This document shows, one piece after another, positions 27,322 to 35,224 of a DNA stretch of 64,000 bases. The position numbers and the translations under genes were made by a program. The notes beneath the pieces are model-generated. The model had not been told where the DNA came from and did no database searches. It worked only from the letters and a program-made list of their open reading frames with translations. Numbering within the stretch: the first letter of the stretch is position 1; every line of letters begins with the position of its first letter. The stretch spans positions 80,357-144,356 of the forward strand of contig JACKDR010000022.1 of assembly GCA_020633495.1 (NCBI GenBank). The letters run 5' to 3'. The DNA comes from Kofleriaceae bacterium (GTDB lineage Bacteria; Myxococcota_A; Polyangia; Haliangiales; Haliangiaceae).

Positions 27322-28257
27322 ATGACCTCCGTTCGCGTCGCCGCGCTGCTCGTCGCCGCCTGCGCGGCGATCCCCGGCTGCAAGGGCAAGGGCCAGGCCG
27401 GCAGCGGCGGCGCGGTCGCGGTCACCGGTGGCGACGCCGGCGCGGCCGCGGTCGCCGGCGCGACCGCCGGGACCGGCGCGGGCTCGGCCGGCGACGCGGC
27501 GGCGGCGCTCGACGCGCGGTGCGCGGCCAAGGACTGGGAGGCGTGCCGCAACCTCGGCGTGTTCTACGCCGAGGGCACCGGCGTCACCGCCGACGCGACC
27601 CGCGCCGCGGCGCTGTACGGCATGGCGTGCGACCACGACAACGGCGCGGCGTGCAACAACCTCGGCCTGGTGATCGCCGAGGGTCACGGCGTCGCCGCCG
27701 ACGGCGCGCGCGCCGCCGAGCTGTACGGCAGGGCGTGCGACCTGGGCAGCCTGCTCGGCTGCCGCAACCGCGGCCTGCTGCTGAGCTCCGGCAAGGGCGT
27801 GACGCGCGACCCGGCCGCCGCGGTGATCGCGTTCCGCAAGGGCTGCGACGGCGGCCTGCCGCTGGCGTGCACCAACCTCGGGCTCGCGACCTCCGCCGGC
27901 GACGGCGTCGATCGCGACGACGCCGCGGCGGCGCGGCTGTTCCAGAAGGCGTGCGACCGCGGCGATCCGGTCGGCTGTCGCTACGTCGGCGTCGCGTACC
28001 TCGAGGGCCGCGGCCTGCCGCGCGGCGCCAAGGCCGCGGCGGTGTGGCTCGACCTGGCCTGCCAGCACGGCGACGGCGCCGGCTGCGCGGTGCTGGCCCA
28101 GATGTACGGCCAGGGCGCCGGGGTCCCGCGCGACGACGCCAGGGCCGCGACGCTGCGCCAGCGCGCGTGTCAGCAGGGCGAGCAGGCCGCGTGCGACCCG
28201 GCGCCGACGCCCGCGCCGCCGCCAGCGACGCCGACGACGCCGCCCGCGACGCCGTGA
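27322..28257 (+). CDS. Sel1-repeat (Hcp-like, cysteine-rich) lipoprotein
   Basis: 311 residues. A lipoprotein signal peptide ends in IPGC (Cys20), followed by an Ala/Gly linker. Six Sel1/TPR-like helix pairs with paired cysteines then follow, pattern A-C-x2-LG-x7-GV-x2-D (for example CNNLGLVIAEGHGVAADGAR). This is the Helicobacter Hcp-like type, with the cysteines expected to form disulfides in the envelope. The tail is Pro/Thr/Ala-rich. Role is probably protein-protein interaction; partner unknown. A TAAGGC element (27308-27313) lies 8 nt before the ATG. Confidence 0.88.
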   Translation: MTSVRVAALLVAACAAIPGCKGKGQAGSGGAVAVTGGDAGAAAVAGATAGTGAGSAGDAAAALDARCAAKDWEACRNLGVFYAEGTGVTADATRAAALYGMACDHDNGAACNNLGLVIAEGHGVAADGARAAELYGRACDLGSLLGCRNRGLLLSSGKGVTRDPAAAVIAFRKGCDGGLPLACTNLGLATSAGDGVDRDDAAAARLFQKACDRGDPVGCRYVGVAYLEGRGLPRGAKAAAVWLDLACQHGDGAGCAVLAQMYGQGAGVPRDDARAATLRQRACQQGEQAACDPAPTPAPPPATPTTPPATP

Positions 28258-28279
28258 CCGGCGCGGGCGACGCGCCCGC

Positions 28280-29398
28280 TCAGATGTCCTCGTGCGCGGT
28301 CGCCGACAGGATCAGCATGACGCGCGTGGCGTCCACCATGCTGGCCTCGGGCAAGGTCGCGGGCAGGTCGGGGATGCGATCGAGCTGCGCGGCGAGGTAG
28401 GCGCGGACCCCGAAGTTGCGGATGCTGGCGTTGCCGTGGGGCACCAGGTCGCGCCACAGCGCCAGCGTGGTCACCACCTCCGAGCCGTGGCGGTCGTCGA
28501 TCGTCGAGCGCGACGACAGCAGGTCGACGCGGCCGGCGACGCCGCTGGTCCGGGTGACGTTGCCGTAGGCCCACCACGACGCGACGAAGCCGGTGACGTC
28601 GGGATCGTCGCCGGCGCCCCAGGCGTCGATCCACTCGGTGCCGCCGCCGTACTTCGGGCTGGCGACGGTGACCGCCATGCCCAGGCGGTGATCGCGCGCG
28701 GCGTCGGCGCCGACCGAGCCGGCGCGCCCGTACAGGTGCGCGGCCAGCGACAGGTTGCGACCCAGCCGTGGCATGCGGAAGCTGAGGACGCCGCTGACGT
28801 CCTTGCCGTCGTTCTGCTCCATCTGGGCGCGGCCCTCGCCGTTGGTGACGGCGACCTCGAGGCGCACGAAGCGGCTGGTCATGACGCCGCCGAGCCCGAG
28901 GTCGGACGGCTCGACGAGGCCGGTGGCCTCGCCGATCGTCGCGCGCAGCGCGCGCAGGTCGTAGCCGCTCTCGACCGCCTCGATCCACGCGTCCGGCATC
29001 AGGCCGCCGCGCAGCTCGAAGCGGACCGGGCCGTGCGGGTGGCCGCGCCAGCTCAGCCACGCGCGCTTGGCGCGGACGATCAGCGAGCCGGCCTCGGGAT
29101 CGAGCGTGCCCGGCGCCGGCGTCGGGCGCACCGTCTCGAGCCGGAGCTCGGCGGTGAGATCGTCGCCGTACGCCAGCCGGGTGCCGACCTCGCCGCGATC
29201 GAGATCGAACGCGGTGGCGTCGTCGGCGGCGGTGTGCTCGTAGGCGCCGCCGGCGAAGATCTCGGCGTCGACGGCGATCGCCAGCCCGGGATCCTCGAGG
29301 TCCTCGACGTACTCCGGCTCGGCGGCGGCGGGGGAGGCGAGGGCGGCGAGCGTGCCCATCGCGAGCGAGGCGAGGCCAGTGGCGGTCGAGATTCTCAT
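28280..29398 (-). CDS. Outer-membrane beta-barrel-type protein
   Basis: 372 residues. A signal peptide (TATGLASLAMGTLAALASPAAA) is followed by many alternating amphipathic strands with aromatic residues at their ends (VRFELRGGLMPDAWIEAV, FVASWWAYGNVTRTSG). That pattern suggests a porin-like barrel, though no family can be assigned with confidence and the last residue is Ile rather than Phe. Start ATG 29396-29398 has GGGAG 9 nt upstream. It is convergent with the Sel1 lipoprotein gene. Confidence 0.75.
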   Translation of the reverse strand: MRISTATGLASLAMGTLAALASPAAAEPEYVEDLEDPGLAIAVDAEIFAGGAYEHTAADDATAFDLDRGEVGTRLAYGDDLTAELRLETVRPTPAPGTLDPEAGSLIVRAKRAWLSWRGHPHGPVRFELRGGLMPDAWIEAVESGYDLRALRATIGEATGLVEPSDLGLGGVMTSRFVRLEVAVTNGEGRAQMEQNDGKDVSGVLSFRMPRLGRNLSLAAHLYGRAGSVGADAARDHRLGMAVTVASPKYGGGTEWIDAWGAGDDPDVTGFVASWWAYGNVTRTSGVAGRVDLLSSRSTIDDRHGSEVVTTLALWRDLVPHGNASIRNFGVRAYLAAQLDRIPDLPATLPEASMVDATRVMLILSATAHEDI

Positions 29399-30235
29399 CG
29401 GTGCTCCCAAGGTCCTAGGCCCCACAGACGTCCAACGCCTTCGCGCGATCTAACTTCGCGTCGCGCGATGGCGCCGCGGCGGCCGCGAGGTCGCCCCGGA
29501 TCGCCGCGGCGCGCGGCCGCGCATGATCGGATCGCGCGCGCGCTCGCGTCGATCCGGGCGCTCGTCAGGCGCATGCGGCGGCCCCGCGCGCGGCGCGGTC
29601 GGGCCGCCGCGATCACCGGCGCGCGACGCGGTCGAGGTCGGCGCTCACGCCGCCGCGCGGTCGACCGAGGGCCGCGGGTCAGGGACTCCCGGCGCGACGC
29701 CGCGACCGGGTCACGGCCGCGGCGGACCCCGGAGGCGGCGCCACCGCGGCCAGGCGTCGCACGGGGGCGCCGGCTCGGCCGCGCGGCGGCACGGGGCGCC
29801 CCGGGCCGCGAGGCCACGACGGACGTGGCAGGGCGCTCCAGGACTCCCTGGACGTGTCAGGCCCCGTACGCCCGGTCGAGGTGCCGGGCCATCGTCATGG
29901 CGGACCTCGGACGACCTGTAGGTGAACGTGTGTCACCGTACGTGTCGTCCGGACGGTCACTCACGTTACAAGTACGCGACGTGCCGTCACTCCGGAGGGG
30001 CACTCAGCGGTCCAATCGACAGCTTGTCCACAGGGATCTCCTCGGATCACTCATAGCCTTGCATTCCCGCCTGTTAGGACCTGCCATCCCTGTGGATAAC
30101 CCGCCTTCCCGGGGCCCCACTCCACAGGGGCTGTGGGCAGGGGTCCGCGCTCCGGACGGGTGGCGTCCGGAGCCCGGACGTGCGTCAGTCCGGTGACGTC
30201 CGTGAGACGGACACCTTGGTCCGACCTGCGGACGG
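29399..30235. other. Intergenic region of 837 bp, lower in G+C towards its right half
   Basis: No convincing gene is seen; long open frames here are Arg-rich and lack coding character. The left part is the probable promoter side of the porin-like gene. From about 29,900 to 30,110 base composition drops and foldable sequence appears: GGTGA/TCACC around 29,923-29,939, and GACGG...CACGT paired with ACGTG-CCGTC at 29,952-29,988. DnaA-box-like sites follow at 30,024-30,136. From 30,150 onward the 5-mer GTCCG or its complement CGGAC occurs about a dozen times in some 130 bp. Confidence 0.6.
30024..30136. promoter_or_regulatory. Cluster of DnaA-box-like sites
   Basis: TTGTCCACA at 30024-30032 (one mismatch to TTATCCACA) and TGTGGATAA at 30091-30099 (a perfect box on the minus strand) lie in a 12-bp inverted repeat, 11 of 12 positions pairing. 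A further CCACAG-GGG-CTGTGG palindrome is at 30122-30136. The boxes sit in a locally less GC-rich stretch. This could be a DnaA-titration or regulatory site or part of an origin; no dnaA, dnaN or gyrB is nearby. Confidence 0.4.
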
Positions 30236-31746
30236 TCATGTCCGTGGGGCGGACGGGACGTCCGCGCTCCGGACGGCCGGGCCTGCCCGGGCCGCGGTCC
30301 GGGCACCGGTCACCGCCAGCCCGGCGCCGATCGCGGCGACCGCGCCGGCCAGGGCGGCGGCGGCGACCCCGGCGATCGCGGTCCAGGCCGGGATCCGCGC
30401 CGGAGGGCCTCCCAGGGCCGCCTGGGGCACGCCCGCGACGATCGCCGCGGCGACCGCGAGGCCGGCGCCGGCCGCCAGGATCGCCAGGGCCGTCCGCCCG
30501 GCGGACGAGGCTGTCCGGACTGCGGACATCCAGGCCACGGCCGCCGGGGCCGCGCCGGCCAGCGCGGCGAGGGACGTCGCCGGGGCGCCGCGACAGGCTC
30601 GGCAGCCCGGCGGCGACCACGACGATCACGACGGTCGCCGCGGGCCACAGCGCGGCCGCGCGCGGCCGCGCCCAGGCGAGCGCCAGGCCCAGGCCGGCGA
30701 GCGCGACCAGCGCCGCGACCACGCCCCGCGCCGGGCCCGGACGCGGCAGCGTGGCGTCGCGATCGGGGTGGGCGAGCGCCACCGGCAGCGCGCGGCCGAC
30801 CGCGCGCGCGTCGCGCGCAACGCGCGCGACCGCGGTGGCCAGCCAGCGCGCGGGATCGACGAGGTGCAGCTCGCGACCGGCCGGCCCCGCGGTCCCCTGG
30901 CCAGCGCCGGCGCGACGCAGGCCCGCACCCGTCGGACCACGTCCTCGACGTCGCCGTGGCCACCGCCGGCGACGTGGCCGTGATCCGACGTCACCAGCCA
31001 GCGCGCGTGCGGCGCGGCCGCGACCAGCTCGCCGAGCAGCGCGTCGGCGCGCGCGACCGCGGCGCGGTAGCGCACGGTGCCGGGGCCGCCACGGTGGCCG
31101 GCCTCGTCGATCGCGAGGACGTGGACCAGCACCAGCGGCGCGTCGCCGGCGACGGCGTCGCGCGCCGCCGCGGCGAAGCCGTGATCTCGCCACGCCGCCA
31201 CCGCGTCGGGCCGGGCCGCGGCGTCGGCGCTGTCGGCCGCCGCGTCGGGCTCGAGCCGCGTGAACCCGAAGCTGCCGGCGATCGGCCGGTAGGCCTCGAC
31301 CACCGCGACGCTGCCCGGCACCGCCGCCGGCACCGCGCCCGGCGGCACCGGGGTCCAGACGTTGCGCGCCGCCGCGCCGCTCTGCTGCGCGGTCAGCCCG
31401 GTCCACAGGACCCGCTGCACCGTCATCGACTTGGTCGGGAAGCCGACGTCGACGACGACGTCGAGGCCGCGAGCGCACAGCGCGTCGAGGGCGGCGCCGT
31501 GGGCGGCGGCGCGGGTCAGGCCGTCGAGCAACACCACGCGCACCGGCGCGCCGGCCGCGGCGTCGGCAGCGTCGTCGCGCCGGTCGACGCGCCGCCGGCC
31601 AGCGGTCGTTGCGCCACCGGCGCGCCCGCCGCGGTCAGCGTCGCGCGGGCGCGCGGCCCCAGCGCGAGCGCCAGCACCGCGGCCGCCACCATCGCGACGC
31701 CCAGCGCCGCGCGGGCCACGCCCACGCGCCGCGCCCGCGCCGCCAC
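30236..31746 (-). pseudogene. Frame-disrupted membrane alkaline-phosphatase-superfamily protein
   Basis: GTG 31744-31746, immediately after the glgA stop, starts a membrane anchor (RAALGVAMVAAAVLALALG). The catalytic domain follows: VRVVLLDGLTRAA, GFPTKSMTVQRVL (probable Thr nucleophile, as in GPI or phosphoethanolamine transferases), VHVLAIDEAGHRGG and VTSDHGHVAGGG. After the domain come LHLVDPARWLATAV and about four hydrophobic segments to the TGA at 30236. Frame changes are needed at about 31,575, 30,900 and 30,590, all in C/G runs. Sequencing indels are likely, but decay is possible. It is the last gene of the glgC-glgA unit. Confidence 0.7.
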
Positions 31747-33264
31747 TCAGCCTCCCAGCAGCGTGCGCCGCGCCCGCGACGCCGACCGGTACAGCTGCAG
31801 GTACTCGGCCGCGGGCGCCGCCCACGACCAGTCGTGGCGCATCGCCGCGGCGACCAGCCGGGCCCACCCCGCCGGCCGATCGCGGCGCAGCCGGATCGCC
31901 CGGGTCAGGCCCCAGCGCACGCCGCCGACGTCGACGTCCTCGAACAGGATGCCGGTGCCGCGCCCGTCGCACAGGGCGTCGTCGCCCGGATCGACCACGG
32001 TGTCGCGCAGCCCGCCGACCGCGTGCGCCACCGGGATCGTGCCGTAGCGCATCGCGTACAGCTGGCCGACGCCGCACGGCTCGAAGCGGCTCGGCATCAG
32101 CAGGACGTCGGCGCCGCCGTAGGCCCGGCGCGCCATCGCGGCGTCGTAGCCGAGGTGGACCGCGACGTGGTCGCCGAAGTGATCGGCCAGCCAGTGCAGC
32201 CGCGCCTCCAGCGCCGGGTCGCCCGAGCCGATCACGATCAGCCGGGCGTCGAGGGCGTGCAGCTCGGGCACCAGCTCGGCGACGAGGTCGATGCCCTTCT
32301 GCGCGGCGAGCCGCGACACCACCACCGCGATCGTCGTGTCGGGGCCGATGCGCAGGCCGTGCTCGGCGGCGAGCGCGGCGCGGCAGGTCGCCTTGCCCGC
32401 GAGGTCGTCGGCGCAGAACCGCGCCGGCAGCGCCGGATCGGTCGCCGGATCCCAGGCCGCGACGTCGACGCCGTTGCGGATGCCGGCGAGGCGTTCGACG
32501 TCCCACCGCAGGAAGCCGTCGAGGCCCTCGCCGAACTCGGGCTCGAGGATCTCGCGTGCGTAGGTCGGGCTCACCGTGGTCGCGACGTCGGCGTAGCAGA
32601 GGCCGCCCTTGAGCAGCGACAGCTCGCCCCAGAACTCCATGTGGCGCTGGTCGAAGACCGTCCATGGCAGGCCGAGGACGTCCACCATCGGCGCCGGCAA
32701 CAGGCCGCGGAACGCCAGGTTGTGGACGGTGAACACCGACGCGGTCGGCGACGTCGGTCCCAGCCGCAGGTACACCGGCGCCAGCGCGCCCTGCCAGTCG
32801 TGGCCGTGCAGGACGTCGACCTCGCCGCCGCACAGCTCGGCGCCGAGGTCGACCGCGACCCGGCACGGCACCGCGAAGCGCACCGGGTTGTCCGGGTGAT
32901 CGCCGCCGTGGCGCGGGCCGTACAGGCCCTCGCGGTCGTACAGCGCCGGCACGTCGACGAACCACAGCGTGGCGCGGCCGGGCTGGACCAGCGGCCGCAG
33001 CTGGGCCTCGAAGCTGCTGCCGTCGATCGCGACGGTGTGGTGTCGCGGCTCGCCCAGGGCCAGGCCGGCGCGGGCGATCCGCTCGGCGACGCCGCGGTAC
33101 AGCGGCGTCACCACCGCGACGTGCGCGTACGGATCGCCGGCGACCTGCGCGTCGGGCAGGCCACCCATGACCTCGCCGAGGCCGCCGCTCTGGGACCAGG
33201 GCGCGACCTCGCTGGCGACGTGGAGGATGCGAAGCGGGCGGCCGGCGCCCGAGCCGGGGCTCAT
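31747..33264 (-). CDS. glgA: Glycogen synthase (ADP-glucose, GT5)
   Basis: 505 residues. Family 5 glycosyltransferase that elongates alpha-1,4-glucan from ADP-glucose in the cytoplasm. Visible: the donor loop near the start in variant form (APWSQSGGLGEVMGGLP; usual KxGGLxDV has Ser instead of Lys), HGHDWQ, FTVHNLAF, GIRNGVD and RFEPCGVGQLYAMRYGTIPV. The replacement of Lys by Ser in KTGGL/KxGGL is unusual and deserves attention. It overlaps glgC by four bases (ATGA at 33261-33264). No branching-enzyme gene is in the window. Confidence 0.94.
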   Translation of the reverse strand: MSPGSGAGRPLRILHVASEVAPWSQSGGLGEVMGGLPDAQVAGDPYAHVAVVTPLYRGVAERIARAGLALGEPRHHTVAIDGSSFEAQLRPLVQPGRATLWFVDVPALYDREGLYGPRHGGDHPDNPVRFAVPCRVAVDLGAELCGGEVDVLHGHDWQGALAPVYLRLGPTSPTASVFTVHNLAFRGLLPAPMVDVLGLPWTVFDQRHMEFWGELSLLKGGLCYADVATTVSPTYAREILEPEFGEGLDGFLRWDVERLAGIRNGVDVAAWDPATDPALPARFCADDLAGKATCRAALAAEHGLRIGPDTTIAVVVSRLAAQKGIDLVAELVPELHALDARLIVIGSGDPALEARLHWLADHFGDHVAVHLGYDAAMARRAYGGADVLLMPSRFEPCGVGQLYAMRYGTIPVAHAVGGLRDTVVDPGDDALCDGRGTGILFEDVDVGGVRWGLTRAIRLRRDRPAGWARLVAAAMRHDWSWAAPAAEYLQLYRSASRARRTLLGG

Positions 33265-34691
33265 CCTTCCTCGTCGTCCTCGACCGGAGGGGGCGCCGCC
33301 GCCGCCGCCGGGCCGAAGCGCTTGTAGCGCGGCCCCGCCGACTCGTAGCTGTGGCGGCCGCGCATCGACACCGTGTAGCTGCCGGGCCGCAGCGTGTCCT
33401 GGACCTCGGGGTCGCCCTGCATCAGCTCGGCGACGTCGTTGGCGATCACCACCGGGCCGCGCGCCGGCACGACGGTGCCCTTGGGGAACACGACGATCCC
33501 GGACTCCGACACGAACGGGAAGCGCTCGCGATCGGCGATCGGGTCCTCGCCGATCACCGTGCCCGGCTCGACCTTGCAGTTCTTGTCGAGCAGCACCCGC
33601 GACAGCCGCGCGCCGGCGCCGATGTCGCAACCCGACAGGATCACCGAGTCGGCGACCTGGGCGCCGGCGTGGACGAAGCAGTCGTAGCCGAGGACGACCT
33701 CGTCGAGCCGCGCGCTCGCGACGATCGAGCCCTCGCAGACCAGGCAGTCGTCGACCTCCGACGCCGGGTACGACTCGCCTGCGCGGACGAAGCGCGCCGG
33801 CGGGTAGTCGCGCTGGGCGGTGCGGATCCGCCACGACCGGTTGTAGAGATCCAGCGCCGGGACCCGGGCCCGCAGCTCCATGTTGGCGGTGAAGTAGCTG
33901 TCGATCGTCCCGACGTCGCGCCAGTAGGCGAGGGTGTCGGGCGGCTCGCCCGGGATCCGGTTGCTGGTGAAGTCGTAGATGTAGACCTTGGCGCCGCTGG
34001 CGACCAGGCGCGGGATGACGTCGCGGCCGAAGTCGTGGCGCGACGCGGGGTCGTCCTGGTCCTCGCTCAGCGCCCGGATCAGGACGTCGGAGCGGAAGAT
34101 GTAGTTGCCCATCGAGACCAGCGAGTAGTCGGGGCGGCCCGGCATCGGCGGCGGATCGCTGGGCTTCTCGACGAAGCCGGTGATGCGGCCGCGCTCGTCG
34201 GTGTGGATCACGCCGAAGGCGTGGGCCTCGGCGCGCGGCACCGGGAACGCCGCGACCGTGAGGTCGGCGCCGATCTCGCGGTGGAACTGCTCCATCTGAT
34301 CGACGGCGAACGCGTAGACGTGGTCGCCGCCGAACACCGCGACGTGGGCGCAGCGGGCGTCGCGCACCAGGTTGAGGTTCTGGAACACCGAGTCGGCGGT
34401 GCCGCGGTACCAGAACTCGCCGCGCCGCATCTGCGCCGGCACGACCTCGATGTACTCGCCGAAGCCCGACAGCCGCCAGTTGCGGTTGAGGTGCTTGATC
34501 AGGCTCGACGACATGTACTGCGTGAGCAGGTAGATGCGCCGGTAGCCCGAGTTGACGAAGTTCGACAGCGCGAAGTCGATGATCCGGTAGCGGCCGGCGA
34601 ACGGCATCGCCGGCTTGGAGCGGTGGACGGTCAGCGGCCCGAGGCGGGAGCCCCGGCCGCCGGCCATGATCATGACCAGGGTGTCGCTCAT
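33261..34691 (-). CDS. glgC: Glucose-1-phosphate adenylyltransferase
   Basis: 476 residues, slightly longer than usual because of an Ala/Pro/Glu tail. Forms ADP-glucose from ATP and glucose-1-phosphate, the committed step of glycogen synthesis. Motifs: MAGGRGSRLGPLTVHRSKPA (nucleotide binding), YRIIDFALSNFVNSG, GTADSVFQN, FGGDHVY, GFVEKP, SMGNYIF and DVGTIDSY. The left-handed beta-helix repeats run to VFPKGTVVP. Start ATG 34691 is 12 nt after the stop of the DUF937-like gene, and the stop overlaps glgA. Confidence 0.96.
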   Translation of the reverse strand: MSDTLVMIMAGGRGSRLGPLTVHRSKPAMPFAGRYRIIDFALSNFVNSGYRRIYLLTQYMSSSLIKHLNRNWRLSGFGEYIEVVPAQMRRGEFWYRGTADSVFQNLNLVRDARCAHVAVFGGDHVYAFAVDQMEQFHREIGADLTVAAFPVPRAEAHAFGVIHTDERGRITGFVEKPSDPPPMPGRPDYSLVSMGNYIFRSDVLIRALSEDQDDPASRHDFGRDVIPRLVASGAKVYIYDFTSNRIPGEPPDTLAYWRDVGTIDSYFTANMELRARVPALDLYNRSWRIRTAQRDYPPARFVRAGESYPASEVDDCLVCEGSIVASARLDEVVLGYDCFVHAGAQVADSVILSGCDIGAGARLSRVLLDKNCKVEPGTVIGEDPIADRERFPFVSESGIVVFPKGTVVPARGPVVIANDVAELMQGDPEVQDTLRPGSYTVSMRGRHSYESAGPRYKRFGPAAAAAPPPVEDDEEG

Positions 34692-34703
34692 GACGAGCCC
34701 GCG

Positions 34704-35186
34704 CTAGCCGTCCTTCTTGACGCCCAGCGCGCTCAGCTTGCTCATCAGATCGCCGTGGATCGACTCGAACTCGGCGAGCGCGCCGTCGGCGTCCATCGCG
34801 CCGGCGGTGGCGACCGCGGCGGCGGGCATCATCTGGCGGACCACCGCCGGGTCGAGGCCGGTCGACCTTGCGACCTCCTGGACGTGGGCCTCCTGCTCGT
34901 CGGCGTCGAGCTCGCCGAGCAGGCCCTTGGCCTTGGCGGCGACCGCGTCGTCGTCGTCGAGCTTGCTCGGATCGTGGGCGAACGCCTTGAAGTCGCCGGT
35001 CTTGATCTTGCCGAGCAGCGACGCGCCGGAGCCCGGCAGGCTCAGGCGGCCGGCGATGTTCTTCTTGAAGAACGGGATGATCTGGTCGAGCGCCTGCTTG
35101 GCCTGATCGGCGCCGATGCCGAACTTCTTGGTGAGCTGGCCGACGACGCCGCCGCCCTGCTCCTTGATCAGATTCGTGAGGTCCAT
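34704..35186 (-). CDS. DUF937/YidB-like protein
   Basis: 160 residues, mostly helical, no signal peptide or membrane segment. MDLTNLIKEQGGGVVGQLTKK followed by GIGADQAKQALDQIIPFF is the pattern of DUF937 proteins; function is unknown in the family. ATG 35184-35186 has CAGGAG 8 nt upstream, one of the clearer ribosome sites here, and TAGGAT about 26 nt upstream. It lies 12 nt before glgC, so it is probably the first gene of the glycogen operon. Confidence 0.75.
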   Translation of the reverse strand: MDLTNLIKEQGGGVVGQLTKKFGIGADQAKQALDQIIPFFKKNIAGRLSLPGSGASLLGKIKTGDFKAFAHDPSKLDDDDAVAAKAKGLLGELDADEQEAHVQEVARSTGLDPAVVRQMMPAAAVATAGAMDADGALAEFESIHGDLMSKLSALGVKKDG

Positions 35187-35224
35187 GGCGACTCCTGGTG
35201 CGGGGGTCGCCATCCTACCAGCGA

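Noticed and set aside
30024..30136. Calling this the chromosomal origin
   Set aside because: Only two good DnaA boxes, no AT-rich unwinding element, and no dnaA, dnaN, gyrB or parAB nearby. Reported only as a DnaA-box-like cluster.
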